From: an uncultured Alphaproteobacteria bacterium
Lineage (GTDB): Bacteria; Pseudomonadota; Alphaproteobacteria; HIMB59; GCA-002718135
Length of the DNA: 38,951 nt
Direction: 5' to 3'
Assembly (NCBI GenBank): GCA_902585605.1
Contig: CACIED010000010.1
Span: 1 to 38,951 of the forward strand
Below, piece by piece: positions 1 to 7,735 of the stretch. The notes beneath the pieces are model-generated. The model worked only from the letters and a program-made list of their open reading frames with translations, ran no database searches and had not been told where the DNA came from. The translations under genes and the position numbers were made by a program. Every line of letters begins with the position of its first letter. Positions within the stretch are counted from its first letter, which is position 1.

Positions 1-320
1 CCTCTAATAGAAGACATTTAATGCCAAGAGATATGATAGAAAATGAAAGATCCTCTGCAATTCATACAGACGAAAGTGTTGAAGAAAAAATAAGTTTAAG
101 TGATCGTTTTGGTTTATGGATTGGATTTCATAATATTTCCCAAAATGATTTTATTAATATCATTAGTAAATATTGTGAGAAGTTTAATTTGCCATTTAAT
201 AAAGATACAGAAAAAGATGCAATTAAATGGAGTTTACAAAGAGGAAATAGAACTGGTAGATCAGCATGGCAATATATTATTAATTATGCAGCTGAAAATA
301 ATAAAAAAATAGATTTTTAA
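1..320 (+). CDS. DUF815-family AAA ATPase, C-terminal fragment
   Basis: The reading frame is open from base 3 and continues upstream of the window, so only the last roughly 105 residues are present. The first residues read SNRRHLMPRDM, followed by IENERSSAIH and SLSDRFGLW. This is the conserved sensor and C-terminal region of DUF815 ATP-binding proteins, AAA-type ATPases whose cellular role is poorly defined. The Walker A and B motifs would lie outside the window. An internal ATG at 21 is not the real start because the family motif begins before it. It converges with the FKBP-rhodanese gene with a 1-nt gap. The family call is firm, the function is not. Confidence 0.85.
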   Translation, partial: SNRRHLMPRDMIENERSSAIHTDESVEEKISLSDRFGLWIGFHNISQNDFINIISKYCEKFNLPFNKDTEKDAIKWSLQRGNRTGRSAWQYIINYAAENNKKIDF

Positions 321-321
321 T

Positions 322-1044
322 TTACTCAAAATCAAAATTTATTTTTTCTAAACCTAATACACCGTCTTTTAAATGATAAATATTTACTTGATTAAGCTGC
401 TCAACAAATCCATTAGCTAAAATTGAAGATACGTCTCCTTTTTGGCTAACAAAAATAACTTTCTCCCCTATTTGAACATTTTCTTTATACTTTTCTAAAA
501 AATCAGGGAAAAAATTTCCATTTTTATCAAATGCTGCAATTTGAATAGCGCCAGGTATTTTATTGGCATTAGTTATTTGATGCTCATTCCTAATATCTAT
601 AATTTTAAAGTTGTCAGTCATTGCTAATTTTAATTGATGACCATCTATTTCTTTATACCCAGGAGGAATTACTTTTATTACTTCTATATCAAAAATAAGA
701 TTTGATTTTGGTGGAATCAAACTTCCTGCATCATTTTCACCATATGCTAACTCATATGGAATAAAAATTGTTCTTTTGCCACCCTCTTTCATTCCAAGTA
801 AACCAGTTTCCCAGCCTATGATAACTTGCCTTACACCTATTTGAAAATTAAAAAATTGCCCTCTATCATACGAACTATCAAAAACTGTATTATCTTCTAG
901 TTTGCCAATATAATGAACGGATAATTTAGAGTGATTTTTAACTTCTAAACCACTTCCTATTGACTCTCTTAATATTTTAACTTCATTAGAAAAAGATTTG
1001 AAACTAAAAATACAAATAAATAAAAGTAAAAAAAAAATTTTCAT
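322..1044 (-). CDS. Secreted FKBP-type peptidyl-prolyl isomerase fused to a degenerate rhodanese domain
   Basis: The 240-residue protein starts with a hydrophobic signal peptide (about residues 1-20). An FKBP domain spans about 38-126 (VHYIGKLEDNTVFDSS, VIIGWETGLLGMKEGGKR, LAYGE), with Phe, Trp and Tyr at the usual pocket positions. A rhodanese-like domain follows at about 138-238 (IIDIRNE, IPGAI). The rhodanese active-site loop at 199-207 has Ser200 where the catalytic Cys should be. The only Cys in the whole protein is Cys11 in the signal peptide, so sulfurtransferase activity is not expected. I infer a periplasmic folding catalyst with a binding-only second domain. Its start overlaps the stop of the upstream EamA gene by 1 nt, suggesting one transcript. 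Confidence 0.85.
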   Translation of the reverse strand: MKIFFLLLFICIFSFKSFSNEVKILRESIGSGLEVKNHSKLSVHYIGKLEDNTVFDSSYDRGQFFNFQIGVRQVIIGWETGLLGMKEGGKRTIFIPYELAYGENDAGSLIPPKSNLIFDIEVIKVIPPGYKEIDGHQLKLAMTDNFKIIDIRNEHQITNANKIPGAIQIAAFDKNGNFFPDFLEKYKENVQIGEKVIFVSQKGDVSSILANGFVEQLNQVNIYHLKDGVLGLEKINFDFE

Positions 1045-1922
1045 TAATTTATTTCCTTTAATTGTTTTATTTGTGAAGGTAATGAAACAATTCCACTTAA
1101 AACAATAAATATTGCTCCAATATAAGCATATAAATTCATATATTCATTAAATATAAATATTCCAACTAAAGATGACCATAAAACCTGAAGGTATACTAAA
1201 CTAAATACTGATGCATAATGTTTTTGTGCAATCTTAAAAGCAGTGGTTGCAAAAAACATTGCTGAATTAATAAACAATGCAGCAGTTGAAATTAAAATAA
1301 ATTCAAAAAAAGTTACTTTTAATGGATTCATAAAAAATAATGGTATTGAAATAAAGTGAACAAAGAAACCGCCATAAAGAAAATACCCAATATTTGTAGT
1401 TACATGATTATATTTATTTACAATAAATGTTGTAATTGTAATTAATAATACCCCGATAAGGACAATTAGATAATAAATATTAAAGCTTTCAAATCCCGGC
1501 TGTATAACAAATAGCACACCTAAAAAACCAATGAACAAAGATATATAAGTTAAAAAATTTAATTTTTCATTTAGTAAAAAAATAGCAAATATTGTTCCCA
1601 TCAATGGAGCAGTCATATTTAATGTTGTGAATTCTGGAAGTTTAATTTGTTCAAGTGTTATAAAGGCAATAAAAGGCAAAGGAATATTTAAAAAACCTCT
1701 GAAAATAGGTGGAAAATAATTAGTGCATTTTATATTTTTTTTTAAAGTTCCATTAATAAATAAATATAAGGGGAAACATAAATAAATGGGTATTCCATAA
1801 AAGATGAAATGATAAAATTTTACATCTGTTTGGGTTAAGTAGTTTATAATTGCATCATTTGTTACAAAAAAAATCCCAGCAAAAAATAAAAGAATTGAAG
1901 AATAAACTATACTTTTTTTCAT
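1044..1922 (-). CDS. EamA/DMT-superfamily transporter
   Basis: This is a very hydrophobic protein of about 292 residues with roughly ten predicted transmembrane helices. It has the duplicated EamA architecture, including the characteristic GTIFAIFLLNEKLN and GFLGVLFVIQPG segments. Family members export amino acids or other small metabolites through the inner membrane, and the substrate cannot be read here. I place the start at the Met encoded at 1922 rather than the longer frame from 1985. The extra 21 residues are polar and aromatic, and would overlap the divergent acylphosphatase. A TACAAT hexamer on the minus strand (1943-1938) could serve as its -10 box. Confidence 0.85.
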   Translation of the reverse strand: MKKSIVYSSILLFFAGIFFVTNDAIINYLTQTDVKFYHFIFYGIPIYLCFPLYLFINGTLKKNIKCTNYFPPIFRGFLNIPLPFIAFITLEQIKLPEFTTLNMTAPLMGTIFAIFLLNEKLNFLTYISLFIGFLGVLFVIQPGFESFNIYYLIVLIGVLLITITTFIVNKYNHVTTNIGYFLYGGFFVHFISIPLFFMNPLKVTFFEFILISTAALFINSAMFFATTAFKIAQKHYASVFSLVYLQVLWSSLVGIFIFNEYMNLYAYIGAIFIVLSGIVSLPSQIKQLKEIN

Positions 1923-1975
1923 ATAATGAATTGAAGGATTGTATGATAAAAAAAAGTACTTATATTGATACTTCC

Positions 1976-2272
1976 ATGAATACAAATGAAATAAAAACTT
2001 ATCGACTTATTATTAAAGGAAAAGTTCAGGGAGTAGGCTTTAGACATTGGTTTAGTGATTTAGCAATATCTTTGGGATTAAATGGTTATATTCAAAATAA
2101 AGAAAGTAAAGATGAAGTAGAGGCCATAATTCAAGGAGATATGCAAAGTATTCTATCTATTACTGAAAAAGCTAAAAATGGTCCATCACTAGCTCTAGTT
2201 GAAGGTGTTATTCCAAATAGTATCATTAGTAATGTTAAGTATTCAGGTTTTATAGTTAAATACGAAACTTAA
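1976..2272 (+). CDS. acyP: Acylphosphatase
   Basis: The 98-residue product has the acylphosphatase signature GKVQGVGFRHWF. The phosphate-binding loop and catalytic Arg lie in GVGFR, and the catalytic Asn is probably in GLNGYIQN. A C-terminal segment ends the alpha/beta fold. The enzyme hydrolyses acyl phosphates such as carbamoyl or 1,3-bisphosphoglycerate acyl phosphate in the cytoplasm. The start is uncertain. ATG at 1976 gives the usual family length, whereas ATG at 1943 is preceded by AAGGA and would add 11 residues. The hexamer TATGAT at 1942-1947 could be a -10 box, which favours 1976. The stop overlaps the convergent aminotransferase by 4 nt. Confidence 0.9.
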   Translation: MNTNEIKTYRLIIKGKVQGVGFRHWFSDLAISLGLNGYIQNKESKDEVEAIIQGDMQSILSITEKAKNGPSLALVEGVIPNSIISNVKYSGFIVKYET

Positions 2273-3603
2273 TTAAAAACTTGCTTTATAGTTTTATGTA
2301 GAGAATCAAATATTTCATCAATTTGATTTTTAGTAATTATAAATTGAGGACACAAAACTATTGCAGGACCTAAAGGTCTGCAAATTAGTCCATTATCAAT
2401 TGATAAATTAGCAACTTTATCTCCCATATTAAGATGACCTTCAAATGGTTCTTTTGTATCTTTATTTTTTACCATCTCTAATGCAGCCATAAGACCTATA
2501 CCTCTAGTTTCTCCAATGTGTTCATAATCATTAAATTCATTTAATCTTTCTAAAAAATAGGGTTCCATTAACTTTACATTTTCTAATAAACCTTCATTCA
2601 TAATTACATCTATTGCTTTCAAAGCAATTGCACATCCAACAGGATGACCACCAGCTGTAAAACCATGTGGAAATTCTTCTGCTTCTTCTGATACTTCAAC
2701 AAATTTATCTGAAAATTCTTTATTAACTATAACTGCACCCATAGGAAAATATCCAGCTGTTAAACATTTAGAGGAGATAATTATATCTGGTTTAATACTG
2801 TAGGTTTCACAACCCCATAAATTTCCAGTTCTACCAAATCCACAAATTACTTCATCTGCGATAAAAGGAATATTATATTTTTTTAATATAGGTTGAACTA
2901 AATCAAAATACGATTTTGAAGGAGGTATACAACCTCCTGCACCTTGAACAGGCTCTGCAACAAAACCTGCAATAGTTTCTGGATCTTCTTTGATGATTTT
3001 TTCTTCTAAATTTTTGGCCATCCTAAGAGAAAATTCTTCTTCCGTTTCATTCTCTAATCCATATTTCCAATAATGAGGACATTCAATATGAATAAATTCT
3101 TCAGATGGTAATCCAAACTCTTTATTATATGGTTTAGCTGTCATTGAAGAAGCTCCTAAAGTAACGCCATGATATCCATTAATTCTTGTTATAATTTTTC
3201 GTGTATTTGGCTTTCCAATTCTTGCATTTAACATCCATAACATTTTGACCATGGTGTCATTTGCTTCAGATCCTGAATTACAAAAGAATACACGACCTTG
3301 ATCAAAAGGTGATACTTCAATAATTTTTTCAGATAGCTGCAAAGTTTCTTCAGACAATCTTCCAAATAAAGAATGATAACCAGCAAATTTTTCATACTGC
3401 TTTTTTGCAACTTCAATTAATCCTGGATGGTCAAAACCAGCACACTGATTCCATAGACCAGAATTCCCATCTAGATATTTATTACCTTTAGTATCATAAA
3501 CATATATTCCTTTTCCATAAGAAATAACTAAAGGGCCTCTTTCATTTAATGACTTCAAGTCAGTAAATCCATATAAATGGCTGGAAGTATTTCTTTGTAA
3601 CAT
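2269..3603 (-). CDS. Class III omega-aminotransferase (PLP-dependent)
   Basis: The 444-residue protein is a full-length class III aminotransferase (fold type I). It shows the phosphate-binding NSGSEANDT at about 109-117, the aromatic ring-stacking region NGYHG, the PLP-ring Asp250 in IADEVICGFGRTG, and Lys279 in SSKCLTAGYFPMG as the Schiff-base residue. The family transfers omega-amino groups (taurine, beta-alanine, putrescine, GABA) to pyruvate or 2-oxoglutarate. The overall pattern resembles taurine- or putrescine-pyruvate aminotransferases, but the donor cannot be fixed from sequence. It is divergent from an EamA exporter with only 24 nt between starts. No taurine-specific genes lie beside it. 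Confidence 0.88.
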   Translation of the reverse strand: MLQRNTSSHLYGFTDLKSLNERGPLVISYGKGIYVYDTKGNKYLDGNSGLWNQCAGFDHPGLIEVAKKQYEKFAGYHSLFGRLSEETLQLSEKIIEVSPFDQGRVFFCNSGSEANDTMVKMLWMLNARIGKPNTRKIITRINGYHGVTLGASSMTAKPYNKEFGLPSEEFIHIECPHYWKYGLENETEEEFSLRMAKNLEEKIIKEDPETIAGFVAEPVQGAGGCIPPSKSYFDLVQPILKKYNIPFIADEVICGFGRTGNLWGCETYSIKPDIIISSKCLTAGYFPMGAVIVNKEFSDKFVEVSEEAEEFPHGFTAGGHPVGCAIALKAIDVIMNEGLLENVKLMEPYFLERLNEFNDYEHIGETRGIGLMAALEMVKNKDTKEPFEGHLNMGDKVANLSIDNGLICRPLGPAIVLCPQFIITKNQIDEIFDSLHKTIKQVFN

Positions 3604-3627
3604 ATCAGTTAAATATTTTTTTTTATT

Positions 3628-4521
3628 ATGAAAAGCAAGATTTTATTTTCAGTTGGGACGATAGGTGTACTTTTTATGATGGCTGGCCAATTATCATTCT
3701 CTATAAATGATAGTTATGTCAAACTTGTTGTAAAAAATATAGGTGATGACAATTCATTATATTCTGTAATTTTTTTAAGAGGTTTAGTTACATCAAGTTT
3801 ATTAGGTTTATATTTAGTTTTTTTCGAAAAAAAGAATTTAATTAAAATACTATCAATCAAAAATTTTCATATAAGAGGTTTGTATGAAGTTTTAACGGCA
3901 TTATTTTTTTTGGTTGGATTAATATTACTTCCAATATCTGAGGTTTATACACTTTTAATGACTAATCCTTTCTTTGTCACAATATTTGCTTTTCTTTTTT
4001 TGGGAGAAAAAGTCGGAATAAGAAGATGGTGTGCAGTTATTATTGGGTTTTTAGGTGTTCTAGTAGTTGTAAATCCACAAAATTTTCAATTTAATTATCT
4101 TTTAGTGTTACCAATTTTAGCTGCTATTTTTTTAACTATTAGAGATATTGCTACCAAGAGTTTAGCAACTAAATCAAATAGTGTTGAAATTACATTTGTG
4201 ACAGCATTGTTAATTACTGTTTTTGCAGGGGTGGGTTCAATAATTTTTGGTTATCAAGTAAGCAGTGAAGATGTAAATTATATTCTTGTGTCTAGTATAT
4301 TTGTTTTATTCGGATATTTATTTTCAGTATTAACAGTTTTTTATGCACCACTTTCATTAACGGCTTCTGCAAGATACAGTGTAATTATATTTGGTATGAT
4401 CTTTGGATATTTAATACTAGGTGAAACTCCAACTTATAATATGATTATAGGTGCTATAATTATTACAATAAGTGGTTTATTTGTAATCAAAAGAGAAAAA
4501 GAAATAGGAAAAATTAAATAA
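3628..4521 (+). CDS. EamA/DMT-superfamily transporter
   Basis: The 297-residue protein has about ten hydrophobic segments and two EamA repeats, with FAFLFLGEKVGIRRW and GFLGVLVVVNPQ in the first repeat and YLILGETPTYNMIIGA in the second. Such inner-membrane carriers commonly export amino acids or take up and export metabolites such as S-adenosylmethionine. Substrate specificity is not visible. It is a separate gene from the EamA proteins at 1044-1922 and 33720-34637, and their sequences clearly differ. It is transcribed divergently from the class III aminotransferase and converges on the peroxiredoxin gene with a 4-nt gap. Confidence 0.86.
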   Translation: MKSKILFSVGTIGVLFMMAGQLSFSINDSYVKLVVKNIGDDNSLYSVIFLRGLVTSSLLGLYLVFFEKKNLIKILSIKNFHIRGLYEVLTALFFLVGLILLPISEVYTLLMTNPFFVTIFAFLFLGEKVGIRRWCAVIIGFLGVLVVVNPQNFQFNYLLVLPILAAIFLTIRDIATKSLATKSNSVEITFVTALLITVFAGVGSIIFGYQVSSEDVNYILVSSIFVLFGYLFSVLTVFYAPLSLTASARYSVIIFGMIFGYLILGETPTYNMIIGAIIITISGLFVIKREKEIGKIK

Positions 4522-4525
4522 AAAT

Positions 4526-4969
4526 TTACTGATCCTTACAAAAATTATAAACTTCTTCAACATGACCTTTAACTTTGACTTTATTCCAAGAATTTAGAAT
4601 TTTTCCATTTTTATCCATAACAAATGTAGATCGATCTATCCCAAAATATTTCCTACCATACATAGATTTTTCAATCCAAATACCAAGTTTATCACAATTT
4701 TTTCCTTCATCCGAACCAAGTGGGTATTTCAATTTATACTTATCTGAAAATTTTTTATTTCGATCAACGGCATCTTTAGAAGCTCCTATTACATCAAAAC
4801 CAATTTTATTAAATTTTGTTAAATATTTCTGAAAATCTGCAACTTCTACTGAGCATCCACCAGTTAACGCCTTAGGGTAAAAGAATAAAACTGTTTTATT
4901 CTTTAATTTAGATGAATCAAACTCATTGTCGTTCGTTAATTGAAGTTTTATCTTAGGAATTTTTTTCAT
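4526..4969 (-). CDS. bcp: Bcp/PrxQ-type peroxiredoxin
   Basis: The 147-residue protein has the thioredoxin-fold peroxiredoxin signature Pro32-x3-Thr36-x2-Cys39 (YPKALTGGC) and the active-site Arg at about 113 (IDRSTFVMD). It reduces hydrogen peroxide and alkyl hydroperoxides in the cytoplasm. Cys39 is the peroxidatic residue. The resolving Cys usually found five residues later in E. coli Bcp is Ala44 here. Cys92 or Cys144 might resolve, or the enzyme may work as a 1-Cys type. The usual TPGC is changed to TGGC. It lies 2 nt downstream of the GTP cyclohydrolase II stop and may be cotranscribed with it. Confidence 0.9.
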   Translation of the reverse strand: MKKIPKIKLQLTNDNEFDSSKLKNKTVLFFYPKALTGGCSVEVADFQKYLTKFNKIGFDVIGASKDAVDRNKKFSDKYKLKYPLGSDEGKNCDKLGIWIEKSMYGRKYFGIDRSTFVMDKNGKILNSWNKVKVKGHVEEVYNFCKDQ

Positions 4970-4971
4970 AA

Positions 4972-6093
4972 TTATACTACTAGTTTAAGACCGTATCCAG
5001 CTTTTTTAACTCTTGTTTTAAAATAATTTTTATTAAATTTATTCAATGTTGGCTTTGTATTTATTTGATTTTCGACTTTAATTCCAGCTTTCTTTATAGA
5101 ATTAATTTTATTTTTATTATTTGTAATAAGATTAACTTTATTTATTTTTAATAATTTAAGTATTCTAGCCGCAATATTAAAATCTCTTTCATCATCTAAA
5201 AAACCAATATTATGATCGGCGTCTATTGTATCCATACCCCTTGCTTGAAGAGAATAGGCTCTCATTTTATTAGCCAATCCTATTCCCCTACCTTCTTGTT
5301 CTAAATATAATATAATTCCACCATTATTTCTAACCATGTAATTGATTGATTGATTTAATTGTTCACCACAATCACATTTTAAAGAATGAAAAATATCGCC
5401 TGTAAAACAAGCTGAATGTATTCTTAAATTAACAGATTTTTTATTAATTTTTTTTGGATTAACAATTATTGCTACATGTTTATCAGATCCAATATATGAT
5501 TTAAATATTTTAAAGTTAGAATTTTCATTTTTTGGTAGTGGAACTTTTGCACTAGAAACTAATTTAATACTTTCACAAATTAATTCATTTTGCTTCAATA
5601 AATCTTTATAATCAAATATTAAAATTCCATTTTTAAATCCAAATTCATTTATATTTTTGTAATATTTTTTATTAATTTTTTTAAAAACTAGAGATGGTAT
5701 CATTTTAGCATTTTTGGAAAGATCAATACAAACATTATGAAAATTTTTAGCTTTGAATTTTTTAATATTGGTAAATTTTATTACTTTATTATTGCTAAGA
5801 GGATTGACAAATAAATTTATTATTTGATTTACATCTGTTTTGGGATTTATCTCAAAATAAATATTACTTTTAATATTCTTATTAAAAATTGATTGAGCTT
5901 TTTGTTTAGTAATAAGTAGATATTTTTCATCAATTAAGTGCTTATTGAATTGACTAAAAATTTTACTTTGCGAATGCTCTATATTAAAAAACATCCAATA
6001 TTCCTTATTATTCTGAATTATTAAGGGTCTTCCAGTCCTGAGTTCGTTAATTGCCCTATCTATTATAGTTCCTGTATTAGATTTGAAACTCAT
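4972..6093 (-). CDS. ribA: GTP cyclohydrolase II with alphaproteobacterial N-terminal extension
   Basis: The C-terminal half (about 200-370 of 373 residues) is a complete GTP cyclohydrolase II. It has zinc-binding Cys at 229, 240 and 242 (CFTGDIFHSLKCDCGEQL), the EQEGRGIGLANK substrate loop, DERDF, and LITNNKNKI. It converts GTP to 2,5-diamino-6-ribosylamino-pyrimidinone phosphate, formate and pyrophosphate. The N-terminal roughly 190 residues do not show the motifs of a DHBP synthase and match the poorly characterised extension seen in alphaproteobacterial RibA-like proteins. I start at the Met at 6093, because the 12 residues before it look non-conserved. It is divergent from the RibD-type reductase. 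It could be the housekeeping riboflavin enzyme, part of the neighbouring cluster, or both. Confidence 0.9.
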   Translation of the reverse strand: MSFKSNTGTIIDRAINELRTGRPLIIQNNKEYWMFFNIEHSQSKIFSQFNKHLIDEKYLLITKQKAQSIFNKNIKSNIYFEINPKTDVNQIINLFVNPLSNNKVIKFTNIKKFKAKNFHNVCIDLSKNAKMIPSLVFKKINKKYYKNINEFGFKNGILIFDYKDLLKQNELICESIKLVSSAKVPLPKNENSNFKIFKSYIGSDKHVAIIVNPKKINKKSVNLRIHSACFTGDIFHSLKCDCGEQLNQSINYMVRNNGGIILYLEQEGRGIGLANKMRAYSLQARGMDTIDADHNIGFLDDERDFNIAARILKLLKINKVNLITNNKNKINSIKKAGIKVENQINTKPTLNKFNKNYFKTRVKKAGYGLKLVV

Positions 6094-6109
6094 AAAAACT
6101 TTATATAGA

Positions 6110-6115
6110 TATAAT
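6110..6115 (+). promoter_or_regulatory. Candidate -10 box for the RibD-type reductase gene
   Basis: An exact TATAAT lies 14 nt before the ATG at 6130, inside the 36-nt space between the divergent ribA-like and ribD-like genes. A start point 7 nt downstream would leave a leader of about 8 nt. No convincing -35 hexamer is visible, and chance matches are not rare in such AT-rich DNA. Confidence 0.35.
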
Positions 6116-6129
6116 TGAAATAAAAACAA

Positions 6130-6963
6130 ATGATTACATCAAAAAATATAGGAATTTTACTAGATTTTATAAAAAATTCTAAAAAGAATAGTGATTTATA
6201 TTTATTGGTTAAAAAAAATAATATTTCTTTATCATCAAAAAGAGAAAGTAATTTTTACATAAAAAATAATAATCTGGAAACTAAAATTAATATAAGTAAA
6301 TTTTATCAATCAATCTTAAATATCCTTCTCCCGATATTAAGAAAAAACAAAAAATTAGTTATAGCTCAGATAGGGCAAAGTATTGATGGAAGAATTGCAT
6401 TAAATAATGGTAATTCACATTACATAAATAATCCCAAGAGTATTATTTATCTACATTGTTTGCGAAGTATCAGTGATGCAATTATTGTAGGCTCAAATAC
6501 TATTAAAAAAGACGATCCTCTATTAACAACAAGAAAAATAAAGGGCACAAATCCAAAAAGAATTATTATCGATGGTAGTCTTTCGCTAAATAACAAATAT
6601 AAAATATTTAATGACGGTAATGAAAATATAATTTTTACAAAAAGTAAAAAAAATATTAGATTGAATAATTCAAGAATAATTAGATTAAAAGAAAAAAATT
6701 TTACTAAAAACTTCATTACGCATATAAAAAAACTTAAATATAAAAATATTTTAGTAGAGGGAGGATCAAAAACTATTTCAGAATTAATAAATAATAAATA
6801 TATTGATATTCTTCAATTTATTATTGCCCCAATATTAATAGGTACTGGAATCAATTCATTAAATTTAAAAGAAATTTCAAATCTCAATAAAGCTATCAGA
6901 CCAAAAAATAATTTTAATGAATTAGATAATGAAATTATTGTTAATTTATTTCTTAATAGCTAA
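6130..6963 (+). CDS. RibD C-terminal (dihydrofolate-reductase-fold) family reductase
   Basis: The 277-residue protein has the RibD C-terminal reductase signature from about residue 75 onward: AQIGQSIDGRIAL, SDAIIVGSNTIKKDDPLLTTR, NPKRIIIDG and the NADPH-binding VEGGSKTIS. The family reduces the ribosyl side chain of the pyrimidine product of GTP cyclohydrolase II in riboflavin synthesis, or related pterin-like substrates. The zinc deaminase half of bifunctional RibD is missing. The first roughly 75 residues instead form a lysine- and asparagine-rich segment I cannot assign. Its partners (RibA-like, methyltransferase, glycosyltransferase, PTPS-like) point to a side pathway. The 3' end overlaps the convergent methyltransferase by 18 nt. 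Confidence 0.85.
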   Translation: MITSKNIGILLDFIKNSKKNSDLYLLVKKNNISLSSKRESNFYIKNNNLETKINISKFYQSILNILLPILRKNKKLVIAQIGQSIDGRIALNNGNSHYINNPKSIIYLHCLRSISDAIIVGSNTIKKDDPLLTTRKIKGTNPKRIIIDGSLSLNNKYKIFNDGNENIIFTKSKKNIRLNNSRIIRLKEKNFTKNFITHIKKLKYKNILVEGGSKTISELINNKYIDILQFIIAPILIGTGINSLNLKEISNLNKAIRPKNNFNELDNEIIVNLFLNS

Positions 6964-7734
6964 AAAATCTGTATTATTTAAAATAAATCTAGAATTTTTT
7001 TCTTTAATACATTTTAAACGAAATTTTAACCAATCATTAAAGTTAAGTTTATTTTTTTGAATAATTTCTCTACAAAAATTTAAGAAATAATTTTGAAATT
7101 CATAATTTTTACTAACATCCCATATAGAGTCTAAAACATATATTTTATGAGTTCTTTTAAATACTTTATTTATTAATTCAGTGCAATCTGGTCCTACGGC
7201 TGCTTCCCCTATTCCTTTGTCAGATTTTTGATCTTTATTAAAAATATTAAGAATGCTTTTATCATCCTTGTGTTTTGGAAAAAATTTAAAATTACCATTA
7301 TAATTTAAGGCAAAGTAGACAATTTCTGTATCAACATTTAATTTATGAAAATTTTTAAACCATGTTTTTGGAAGAATATCTAAAAAAGCAGATCCGGTAA
7401 CTAAATTATAATCATTAAAATTTATTTTTTCTAAATTATTAATGACATCAACAATTTTAAAATTAGTTTTTTTTATTTTAGATGAAAATTTAATATTTTT
7501 TTTAAAATAATTTGTTGATTGATGTGATATGTCTACAAAAGACCAATATTGATTATTTAATAATCGTGACTTAAGAAATCTATAATTAGATCCAGCGCCT
7601 GAACCTAAGTCAACTATTCTAATATTTTTTTTATTTTTAAAAAATTTATTAATTAAATATAGTATTTTTTTGTTTCTTGAATTTCTATCGACAGTTTCTC
7701 TAAGATTTAACCATTTATTTTGAAATTCATGCAT
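6946..7734 (-). CDS. Class I SAM-dependent methyltransferase
   Basis: The 262-residue protein carries methyltransferase motif I at about 40-50 (VDLGSGAGSN), the acidic motif II region (FVDIS) and a later NLVTGSAFLDIL segment typical of motif IV surroundings. The fold is therefore a Rossmann-like class I methyltransferase. The acceptor is not determinable. The gene is last in a minus-strand run: dehydrogenase, PTPS-like, glycosyltransferase, methyltransferase, with gaps of 1-2 nt or overlaps. I infer that it methylates the product of this cluster, much as the ToxA methyltransferase acts on a GTP-cyclohydrolase-II-derived ring in toxoflavin synthesis. That analogy is functional, not a claim of orthology. 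Confidence 0.82.
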   Translation of the reverse strand: MHEFQNKWLNLRETVDRNSRNKKILYLINKFFKNKKNIRIVDLGSGAGSNYRFLKSRLLNNQYWSFVDISHQSTNYFKKNIKFSSKIKKTNFKIVDVINNLEKINFNDYNLVTGSAFLDILPKTWFKNFHKLNVDTEIVYFALNYNGNFKFFPKHKDDKSILNIFNKDQKSDKGIGEAAVGPDCTELINKVFKRTHKIYVLDSIWDVSKNYEFQNYFLNFCREIIQKNKLNFNDWLKFRLKCIKEKNSRFILNNTDFLAIKK

Positions 7735-7735
7735 A

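Noticed and set aside
1923..1985. Extended N-terminus of the first EamA transporter.
   Set aside because: The extra 21 residues are polar and aromatic rather than membrane-like and would overlap the acylphosphatase gene.
6447..6716. An 89-codon hydrophobic open frame opposite the RibD-type gene.
   Set aside because: Its Phe/Leu/Ile-rich composition is the complement of Lys/Asn codons in the real gene, so the membrane look is an artefact.
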